NCBI GenBank assembly: GCA_903897155.1
Contig: CAIUAO010000088.1
Coordinates: 1 to 8,260, forward strand
Direction: 5' to 3'
Length of the DNA stretch: 8,260 nucleotides
Source of the DNA: an uncultured Actinomycetes bacterium
GTDB lineage: Bacteria; Actinomycetota; Actinomycetes; Nanopelagicales; Nanopelagicaceae
Positions 1 to 5,679 of this stretch are shown one piece after another. The notes beneath the pieces were generated by a model. It searched no databases and was not told the DNA's origin. It saw only the letters and a list, made by a program, of their open reading frames with translations. Each line of letters starts with the position of its first letter. Position 1 is the first letter of the stretch. The position numbers and the translations under genes were made by a program.

Positions 1-604
1 CGCCATTTTCTGGTCGAGTCATTGATGCACGACCTGCTTTTGCAGATGCATAGACGACAGGAAATTCAATTTGATCATCTTTTGCATCTAAGTCTAAGAA
101 AAGACCATAAGCCTCATCGACAACTTCTGGAATACGTGAGTCAGGTCGGTCCACTTTATTAATAACCAAAATAACAGGAAGGTTCTTCTCGAGTGCTTTG
201 CGAAGCACGAAACGTGTTTGTGGAAGTGGGCCTTCAGATGCATCAACAAGAAGAATTACGCCATCGACCATCTCAAGTCCGCGTTCTACTTCTCCGCCAA
301 AATCTGCGTGGCCAGGTGTATCAATAATGTTGACAGTCTGGGCACCCCGGCGAATCGAAGTGTTCTTTGCAAGAATTGTGATTCCTTTTTCACGTTCAAG
401 ATCCATGGAATCCATCACGCGATCGCGGTTCTCTCCTTCTTTCTGGTGCTCAGAAAACGCGCCAGATTGGGTCAACATCGCATCGACCAGTGTGGTCTTG
501 CCATGGTCAACGTGAGCAATGATCGCTACGTTTCGTAGTTCATCACGCTTCTTGAGTTCACCTGTAATAAAAGGACTCTTCTCGTACTTAATTCTTGACG
601 TCAT
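1..604 (-). CDS. typA: Translational GTPase TypA/BipA, N-terminal part (cut by the window edge)
   Basis: Ribosome-binding GTPase of the EF-G/LepA class, involved in ribosome assembly and stress adaptation. Only the first 201 codons are present, so domains II, III, V and the TypA-specific C-terminus lie outside. All GTPase motifs are visible in the translation: G1 AHVDHGKTT (residues 30-38), a switch I region with EREKGITI (70-77), G3 DTPGH (95-99), G4 NKVD (149-152) and G5 SAKAG (187-191). EREKGITILAKN is typical of TypA and separates it from EF-G and LepA. The start is the ATG whose last two bases fall inside the ychF TGA stop (ATGA overlap), which implies translational coupling. No other start codon occurs before Met43. 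About 20 residues precede the usual TypA N-terminus (DELRNVAIIAH), a modest extension of unknown role. Identification is secure; the extension rests on there being no alternative start. Confidence 0.95.
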   Translation of the reverse strand, partial: MTSRIKYEKSPFITGELKKRDELRNVAIIAHVDHGKTTLVDAMLTQSGAFSEHQKEGENRDRVMDSMDLEREKGITILAKNTSIRRGAQTVNIIDTPGHADFGGEVERGLEMVDGVILLVDASEGPLPQTRFVLRKALEKNLPVILVINKVDRPDSRIPEVVDEAYGLFLDLDAKDDQIEFPVVYASAKAGRASMTRPENG

Positions 605-1674
605 ACGTTAAACCTAAATTCCACTACATCACCATCGGCCATTACATACTCTTTACCTTCCATGCGGACTTTTCCGCGAGCACGGGCCTCTGTCATTGAA
701 CCTGCTTCGATCAAATCATCAAATGCAACAATTTCTGCTTTGATGAAACCTTTTTGGAAATCGGTGTGAATCACACCTGCTGCAACTGGCGCCGTGTCTC
801 CTTGATGGATAGTCCATGCACGAGCTTCCTTTGGGCCAGCGGTTAAGTATGTCTGTAAGCCAAGGGTTTTAAAACCAACACGAGCAAGTGTGGCAAGCCC
901 AGGCTCAGAAAGTCCTATGGATTCCAATAATTCAGCTGCGTCAGCATCTGAAAGTTCTGCTAGCTCTGCTTCTGTCTTTGCATCTAAAAATATCGCCTCG
1001 GCGGGGGCAATCATTCCTGAAAGCTTTTTACGTAGTTCCCCATCGCCCAGCTCTGCGGCGTCCACATTAAATACATAAAGGAAAGGTTTGGCAGTCAATA
1101 GCTGCAACTCATGAATGAGTTCAAGATCAATCTTTGATGCAGCAAGGAGCTTTCCATCATTGAGAATCTTTTGTGCTTCAAGTGTGGCGGCAAGAAGTGG
1201 TGCCCGCTCTTTATTTGTCCGCGCTTCTTTCTCCAAACGAGGAATTGCCTTCTCAACTGTTTGCAAATCAGCTAAACAAAGCTCAGTATTAATCGTTGCA
1301 ATATCTTCTGCTGGGTCAACGCGTCCATCTACGTGAACAACATCATCATCATTGAAGACTCGAATAACCTGGCAGATCGCATCGCTCTCACGAATGTTGG
1401 CTAGAAATTTATTTCCAAGACCAGCACCTTCAGAGGCACCTTTTACGATTCCTGCGATATCAACAAAGGAGACGGCTGCGGGTAAGAGTTTTTCTGAGGT
1501 AAAGATCTCTGCAAGCTTTGCGAGGCGCGCATCTGGAACACCAACAACTCCGACGTTGGGCTCAATGGTTGCAAACGGGTAGTTGGCTGCCAGCACGTTG
1601 TTCTTGGTGAGAGCGTTAAAAAGGGTCGACTTTCCCACATTGGGCAGTCCGACAATTCCAATAGATAGGCTCAC
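601..1674 (-). CDS. ychF: Redox-responsive ribosome-associated P-loop ATPase YchF/OLA1
   Basis: Obg-related TRAFAC NTPase of the YchF/OLA1 family. Family members bind ribosomes and usually prefer ATP over GTP. The 357-residue length is close to the usual ~363. The P-loop GLPNVGKS is at residues 9-16 and the switch II/G3 region DIAGIVKGASEG at 72-83. A helical, coiled-coil-like insertion lies around 130-190. A C-terminal TGS domain (about 275-356) contains KEARAWTI, a GVIHTDFQKGFIKAE stretch and the typical FNV ending. The G4-like motif, normally NxxE in YchF, reads NVDA here (203-206). The start is GTG with an in-frame TAG five codons upstream, so it is the only plausible choice. There is no Shine-Dalgarno, and a TAGGCT box lies 9 nt upstream, suggesting a near-leaderless mRNA. 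It is the first gene of a ychF-typA operon and is divergent from rmuC. Confidence 0.96.
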   Translation of the reverse strand: MSLSIGIVGLPNVGKSTLFNALTKNNVLAANYPFATIEPNVGVVGVPDARLAKLAEIFTSEKLLPAAVSFVDIAGIVKGASEGAGLGNKFLANIRESDAICQVIRVFNDDDVVHVDGRVDPAEDIATINTELCLADLQTVEKAIPRLEKEARTNKERAPLLAATLEAQKILNDGKLLAASKIDLELIHELQLLTAKPFLYVFNVDAAELGDGELRKKLSGMIAPAEAIFLDAKTEAELAELSDADAAELLESIGLSEPGLATLARVGFKTLGLQTYLTAGPKEARAWTIHQGDTAPVAAGVIHTDFQKGFIKAEIVAFDDLIEAGSMTEARARGKVRMEGKEYVMADGDVVEFRFNV

Positions 1675-1683
1675 GAGGAGTAG

Positions 1684-1689
1684 AGCCTA
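1684..1689 (-). promoter_or_regulatory. Candidate -10 box of ychF (near-leaderless)
   Basis: TAGGCT on the minus strand, ending 9 nt before the GTG of ychF. It fits the TANNNT form of actinobacterial -10 elements. Transcription starting 6-7 nt downstream would leave only 2-3 nt of leader. The same hexamer precedes ispH in this window. No convincing -35 is seen. It is inferred from position and recurrence. Confidence 0.45.
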
Positions 1690-1725
1690 CGGGGCTTTGT
1701 CAGTCATTCCTGCCACGATAGCGCC

Positions 1726-2907
1726 ATGTCCACAGCAGCAGCGAGCATCATCACACTCATTATTGGCCTCCTCGCAGGGGCGCTTATCGGATTTTTCATC
1801 GCACGCCTTCGCAGCAAATCACATGGAGCAGATGCCGCGCTCTTGGCTGATTACCGAACCCAACTAGAAAATGAACGCACAAAGAGTGAAGCGACAATAA
1901 AACTTGGCGCCGAACTAGAAGCAATGAAAACTAGAGTTGAAGATTTAAGCAAAATTTCACAAGATGCAGATCGTCGCCGTCTCACAGCAGAAGCAGAGAT
2001 AAAAACACAAATTACTCAGATGGCTTCTCACAATGAAAATCTTGTGAACCAAACTCGCGCGATCGCTGGAGCCCTTGCAAGCTCACAAACTCGTGGCAAA
2101 TTTGGTGAAGCTCACCTTGAACAACTCCTTGAAGGGGCTGGACTCATTGAAGGAGAACATTTCAGCCGTCAGCGTTCAGCTGCTCGCGATGAAACATCCG
2201 GCGCTATTCCAGACATCACCATTGCAATGCCTGGTGGATCAGTTCTTTATATTGATTCAAAGTTTCCTTTTGAAAGATTTTATGAAGCATTTGAAACAGA
2301 AGATTTACAGGAGCGCAAAACACTTCTTGCAGCCCATACGAAAGATTTACTCAAACATATTGAAGCGCTGGCAAAGCGTAAATACTCTGAGCGCGGAGCA
2401 TCTCCTGATTTTGTGATTCTTTATGCTCCTGTTGATTCAATCTTCACAGAAGCACTCAAGAGTGATCCAGCCCTGCTAGATAAGGCATTCGCACTTGGTG
2501 TCACCATTGCGACGCCAACATCGATGATGGCGCTACTTCGCACAGTTGGCTATCTCTTTAGTCGAAACCGTGTTGCAACAAATGCTGCCGAGATCCAAGA
2601 GCTTGCAACTAAATTCCTCAAAGATGTCTCATCCCTGCATGAAAAGATTGTGACCGTCGGTGATCGCCTCAAGAGCACACTGAAGGCATATAACGATTTA
2701 ATTCCAACGGCTGAAACGACAGTGCTCTCTGCCGCAAAAAGAATGCGCTCACTTGAAGTCACTGGCAAGACTCCTGGCACCATTCCTGAACTTTCTGAGA
2801 ATGTCCGAGCTCTGCACTCAAAGTTAGACCCGGCAGAGGATGACTTCATCGAAGTTGAAGAAGTCGAAGAAGTTGAATTGGCTCTAGAATTAGATAACGA
2901 TGAGTAA
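1726..2907 (+). CDS. rmuC: RmuC-family DNA recombination protein, membrane-anchored
   Basis: RmuC family protein with a PD-(D/E)XK-like nuclease fold. In E. coli RmuC is linked to limiting rearrangement between inverted repeats; its exact biochemistry is poorly known. Its 393 residues are shorter than E. coli RmuC (~475). An N-terminal transmembrane helix (about 7-28, ending before RLRSK) would anchor it in the membrane, followed by a coiled coil (about 35-115). The RmuC domain begins at GKFGEAHLEQLL (124-135). The conserved acidic and lysine residues expected of the nuclease-like core are visible: Glu128, Asp163 in PDITI, and Asp177/Lys179 in IDSKFPFERF. ATPTSMMALLRTV (262-274) is also typical. 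The tail (370-393) is strongly acidic, with three EVE units. It is divergent from ychF across 51 bp. No Shine-Dalgarno is visible; CACGAT ending 6 nt before the ATG could be a weak -10. It is coupled to the downstream membrane protein by an 8-bp overlap. Confidence 0.92.
   Translation: MSTAAASIITLIIGLLAGALIGFFIARLRSKSHGADAALLADYRTQLENERTKSEATIKLGAELEAMKTRVEDLSKISQDADRRRLTAEAEIKTQITQMASHNENLVNQTRAIAGALASSQTRGKFGEAHLEQLLEGAGLIEGEHFSRQRSAARDETSGAIPDITIAMPGGSVLYIDSKFPFERFYEAFETEDLQERKTLLAAHTKDLLKHIEALAKRKYSERGASPDFVILYAPVDSIFTEALKSDPALLDKAFALGVTIATPTSMMALLRTVGYLFSRNRVATNAAEIQELATKFLKDVSSLHEKIVTVGDRLKSTLKAYNDLIPTAETTVLSAAKRMRSLEVTGKTPGTIPELSENVRALHSKLDPAEDDFIEVEEVEEVELALELDNDE
2851..2877 (+). repeat. 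Three tandem 9-bp units inside the rmuC 3' end
   Basis: GAAGTTGAA, GAAGTCGAA, GAAGTTGAA in direct succession, in frame, encoding EVE-EVE-EVE (residues 376-384 of RmuC). One synonymous change separates the middle unit. The array looks like a slippage-type duplication within a charged, probably disordered tail. Confidence 0.85.
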
Positions 2908-3325
2908 TTTCACCAATACCCAGATTTTGCCTAAGCCAATCAAAGGCCCTGGGCTCACCAATGCTGGCATTGTTGTTCTTCAATTTCTTCTTATTTTACT
3001 TGTTGAAACAATTGAATATTCCTTTACAAAGGTAGGTATCGCTACAGGTATTGCAATTTTGCTTGCAATCTTTGGTGGTTACTATCTAGGTCGTCCTGGA
3101 ACCACATTTACCACAGCAGTAAATCCACCAATAGCGCTCTTTATTTCAACGGTTCTTCTCATTGGAACAGTGGGCGGAGCCGGATTACACATTGCTCGCT
3201 TTGGATTGGATTTTGTGACAACTTTTGGAGCAAGCGCGCCCTATCTCATCATTGGTACAGGTCTTGGCTGGGTGAATCACTTGTGGGGCGCAAAGATTCG
3301 CGCTCTACTTTCCCGCAATTCTTAA
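2900..3325 (+). CDS. Small four-helix membrane protein, DUF6542-like
   Basis: A 141-residue hydrophobic protein of unknown function. Four probable membrane segments are visible, at about 22-40, 46-64, 77-97 and 107-125, with a short polar N-terminus (1-20) and a basic C-terminus (AKIRALLSRNS). The GLTNAG start of helix 1, the GRPG turn after helix 2 and the NPPIALF stretch opening helix 3 resemble the actinobacterial DUF6542 family as I remember it. That assignment is from memory and not verified. The ATG lies within the rmuC 3' end (ATGAGTAA, 8-bp overlap) and has no ribosome binding site of its own, so it is probably translated by reinitiation after rmuC. Its last 21 bp overlap the end of convergent ispH. 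Position next to ispH and ychF suggests a housekeeping envelope role, but nothing in the sequence proves a function. Confidence 0.85.
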   Translation: MSNFTNTQILPKPIKGPGLTNAGIVVLQFLLILLVETIEYSFTKVGIATGIAILLAIFGGYYLGRPGTTFTTAVNPPIALFISTVLLIGTVGGAGLHIARFGLDFVTTFGASAPYLIIGTGLGWVNHLWGAKIRALLSRNS

Positions 3326-4258
3326 GTCTTTACGCAGCTCTGGAGGAATAGCAAAGAGCAAATGCTCTTCCATCGCGGTAACTGTCTCAACATCGCCGAA
3401 GCCACGATCGCCAAGCCACTTCAATAAATCTTTCACCAAAATCTCTGGAACAGAAGCACCGCTTGTTACTCCAACTGTCTCAACGCCCTCTAACCACTCT
3501 TCTTTTGCTTCAGCAGCAAAGTCGATGAGATAAGAAGCTTTTGCTCCGTATTCCAGTGCAACTTCAACAAGTCTGACAGAGTTTGATGAATTTTTTGATC
3601 CGACAACTAAAACCAAATCAGCACGTGGGGCAATATCTTTAATTGCAACTTGGCGGTTTTGTGTGGCATAGCAAATGTCATCACTAGGTGGGTCAATGAG
3701 ATGAGGGAAACGATCTTTAAGTTTCTTGACCATAATTTCTGTTTCATCTACTGAAAGAGTTGTCTGGGAGAGCCAGATGAGCTTCTTCTCATCACGGATC
3801 TTCATATTATCTGCATCTTCAATTTTGTCGATGACGTGGACATTGGCTGGAGCCTCACCAGCAGTTCCCTCAACTTCCTCGTGACCTTCATGGCCAATGA
3901 GCAAAATGTCATAGTCTTCATTTGCAAAGCGCTTCACTTCATGGTGAACCTTAGTAACAAGCGGGCATGTTGCATCAATTGTTTTGAGAGAACGTTTTGC
4001 GGCGTCGGCATGAACTGCTGGTGACACACCATGGGCTGAGAAGATAACAATCGAGCCTTCTGGAACATCATCAGTCTCATCAACAAATATTGCTCCGCGA
4101 GCTTCAAGTGTTGAGACGACGTGTTTGTTGTGAACGATCTGCTTTCGCACATAGACGGGAGCGCCATAGAGGTCTAAGGCTTTTTCAACGGTAATCACGG
4201 CTCGGTCTACTCCAGCGCAATAACCACGCGGAGCTGCCAATAGAACCTTCTTAGCCAT
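3305..4258 (-). CDS. ispH: 4-hydroxy-3-methylbut-2-enyl diphosphate reductase (IspH/LytB)
   Basis: Last enzyme of the MEP pathway: reduces HMBPP to isopentenyl and dimethylallyl diphosphate using a [4Fe-4S] cluster, in the cytoplasm. At 317 residues it has the usual length. The three cluster cysteines are present: Cys14 (PRGYCAGVDRA), Cys98 (DATCPLVTKVH) and Cys196 (DDICYATQNRQ). Substrate-binding residues are also visible: His43 (IVHNKHVV), His76 (SAHGVSP), His126 with the proton-relay Glu128 (GHEGHEEVEGT), Thr166/Thr167 (SQTTLSVDET), the SSNS motif (224-227) and Ser269 (SGASVPE). The product feeds quinones, carotenoids and undecaprenyl carriers. There is no Shine-Dalgarno. A TAGGCT box 6 nt upstream of the ATG implies leaderless translation. 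It is divergent from xseA across 33 bp, and its 3' end overlaps the convergent membrane-protein gene by 21 bp with no visible terminator between them. Confidence 0.98.
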   Translation of the reverse strand: MAKKVLLAAPRGYCAGVDRAVITVEKALDLYGAPVYVRKQIVHNKHVVSTLEARGAIFVDETDDVPEGSIVIFSAHGVSPAVHADAAKRSLKTIDATCPLVTKVHHEVKRFANEDYDILLIGHEGHEEVEGTAGEAPANVHVIDKIEDADNMKIRDEKKLIWLSQTTLSVDETEIMVKKLKDRFPHLIDPPSDDICYATQNRQVAIKDIAPRADLVLVVGSKNSSNSVRLVEVALEYGAKASYLIDFAAEAKEEWLEGVETVGVTSGASVPEILVKDLLKWLGDRGFGDVETVTAMEEHLLFAIPPELRKDLRIAGK

Positions 4259-4264
4259 GATGTA

Positions 4265-4270
4265 AGCCTA
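4265..4270 (-). promoter_or_regulatory. Candidate -10 box of ispH (leaderless)
   Basis: TAGGCT on the minus strand with exactly 6 nt (TACATC) between it and the ATG, so transcription would begin at the start codon. No good -35 match is seen. That is common for extended or weak actinobacterial promoters, but it leaves the call unproven. Confidence 0.55.
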
Positions 4271-4278
4271 TCTAAAGT

Positions 4279-4284
4279 TAGGAT
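4279..4284 (+). promoter_or_regulatory. Candidate -10 box of xseA (leaderless)
   Basis: TAGGAT on the plus strand with 7 nt (TACTAAC) before the xseA ATG, placing the predicted transcription start at the A of ATG. It lies only 8 bp from the oppositely oriented ispH -10 box. Any -35 contact would therefore fall at or inside the first codons of ispH. Confidence 0.55.
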
Positions 4285-4291
4285 TACTAAC

Positions 4292-5446
4292 ATGCTGGAA
4301 AATTCTGCAGACGAGCCAATACCCGTTCGGGTCATCTCTGAAGCGATCGGTGACTACATCAGTAAATTAGGCGCGGTCTGGATTGAAGGGGAATTATCTG
4401 AAGTCACCGTTCGCCCCGGGGCTCCTATGGTCTTTATGAGACTACGTGACACAAGTGTGGATATGAGTCTTTCCATTATGTGTCATCGATCTGTACTGGA
4501 AGCAGTTCAACCGCTTCCCCAAAATGCACGTGTTGTCATGCATTCAAAAGTTTCCTGGTACCAAAAAAATGGATCAGTATCTATGTCGGTTAAAGAGATC
4601 CGCCAAGTAGGTGTCGGTGAACTTCTTGCCAGACTTGAACAACTCAAATCACAACTCGCTCTTGAAGGTCTCTTTGAAGCTTCTCGAAAGAAGCCCCTAC
4701 CCTTCTTACCTAAAGTTGTGGGGCTTATTTGTGGGCGTAATAGTGACGCTGAAAAAGATGTTGTTGAAAATGCCAAACGCCGCTGGCCCTCTGTTGAATT
4801 TGCTATTCGTGAAGTTGCTGTTCAAGGAGCTGCAGCAGTCGTTGAAGTATCTGCCGCGCTCCAAGAACTCGATGCCAATCCAGATGTGGATGTCATCATC
4901 ATTACACGAGGCGGCGGATCTTTTGAAGATCTTCTTCCCTTTAGCGATGAAGGACTCATCCGCCTTGTTGCCAGTGCAACTACTCCGATTGTGAGCGCAA
5001 TTGGCCATGAGAAAGATGCGCCGCTTCTTGATCTTGTTGCCGACTGGCGCGCATCAACACCAACAGATGCTGGCAAGAAAGTTGTGCCAGATGTTGAAGA
5101 AGAGTTACGCAAGATCGCCCAACTTCAAGAACGGGGCGCTCGAACTCTCACTCACTTTATTGAACGTGAGTTCTCTCATCTCAAACAAATGATGTCTCGG
5201 CCGATTTTTCGTGACCCTACGGTCATGGTGAGTGTTCGGCGTGAAGATATTGATTCCCTGAGCGCGCAACTTCGCACTCTCTCACCTCAGGGAACACTTG
5301 ATCGTGGATACGCGGTCGTCTTGAAAGCCGACCAAAGCATCATCCGAGATGCCACAACTGTCACAGCCGGTGAAAAACTAGCAATTCGTGTTGCAAAGGG
5401 TGTGGTTGCTGCCACAGCAGACGGCGCACAACCTGGCGCGCAGTAA
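4292..5446 (+). CDS. xseA: Exodeoxyribonuclease VII large subunit
   Basis: Catalytic large subunit of exonuclease VII, which degrades single-stranded DNA from both ends and works with XseB in repair and recombination. The 384 residues are shorter than E. coli XseA (456), mainly from a shorter C-terminal coiled coil. An N-terminal OB fold (about 12-105) contains the typical VWIEGELSEV stretch. The catalytic XseA domain starts near 130 with KKPLPFLPKVVGLICGRNSDAEKDV. Family signatures follow: IIITRGGGSFEDL (202-214), SAIGHEKD with GHE at 238-240, and DLVADWRASTPTDAGKKVVPD (247-267), typical of actinobacterial members. A helical region (about 268-335) precedes TLDRGYAVV (335-343), a conserved C-terminal motif. 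There is no Shine-Dalgarno; the gene appears leaderless from TAGGAT. It heads an xseA-xseB-fumA cluster, although xseB may also have its own promoter. Confidence 0.97.
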   Translation: MLENSADEPIPVRVISEAIGDYISKLGAVWIEGELSEVTVRPGAPMVFMRLRDTSVDMSLSIMCHRSVLEAVQPLPQNARVVMHSKVSWYQKNGSVSMSVKEIRQVGVGELLARLEQLKSQLALEGLFEASRKKPLPFLPKVVGLICGRNSDAEKDVVENAKRRWPSVEFAIREVAVQGAAAVVEVSAALQELDANPDVDVIIITRGGGSFEDLLPFSDEGLIRLVASATTPIVSAIGHEKDAPLLDLVADWRASTPTDAGKKVVPDVEEELRKIAQLQERGARTLTHFIEREFSHLKQMMSRPIFRDPTVMVSVRREDIDSLSAQLRTLSPQGTLDRGYAVVLKADQSIIRDATTVTAGEKLAIRVAKGVVAATADGAQPGAQ

Positions 5447-5466
5447 GGCAATCAACCAAGTGAGAG

Positions 5467-5472
5467 TAGATT
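5467..5472 (+). promoter_or_regulatory. Candidate -10 box of xseB-fumA (leaderless)
   Basis: TAGATT with 6 nt (TAACTC) before the xseB ATG, the same geometry as ispH. It sits in the 32-bp gap after xseA. That gap contains only a distant purine run (GAGAG, about 12 nt from the ATG), so xseB and fumA may be made from a separate leaderless transcript as well as by read-through from xseA. Confidence 0.45.
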
Positions 5473-5478
5473 TAACTC

Positions 5479-5679
5479 ATGGCCGATAAGAAATTGTCAT
5501 ATGAAGCAGCCCGCGATGAACTTGCTGCCGTCATTAGTGAATTAGAAAGTGGCCAATCGACTTTAGAACAATCCCTTCAACTCTGGCAGCGCGGTGAAGA
5601 TCTAGCAAAGATCTGTCAGGAATGGCTCGATGGCGCGATGGCAAAGTTATCTGCTGCAAAGCCTGGGGCGAGTGAATAA
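5479..5679 (+). CDS. xseB: Exodeoxyribonuclease VII small subunit
   Basis: Small helical subunit that assembles in several copies on the XseA coiled coil to form active exonuclease VII. The 66-residue length is somewhat below E. coli XseB (80). The family pattern is clear: LSYEAARDELAAVISELE (residues 6-23), then GQSTLEQSLQLWQRGEDLAKICQ and a final helix EWLDGAMAKL. This gives a two-helix hairpin with the typical L-E-x-S-L and R-G-x-x-L spacing. It begins 32 bp after xseA. The stop TAA is followed immediately by the fumarase ATG with no spacer, so the two are probably translationally coupled. Confidence 0.95.
   Translation: MADKKLSYEAARDELAAVISELESGQSTLEQSLQLWQRGEDLAKICQEWLDGAMAKLSAAKPGASE

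Noticed and set aside
198..538. Two plus-strand frames of about 105 codons
   Set aside because: Both are antisense to typA, whose GTPase motifs are unambiguous.
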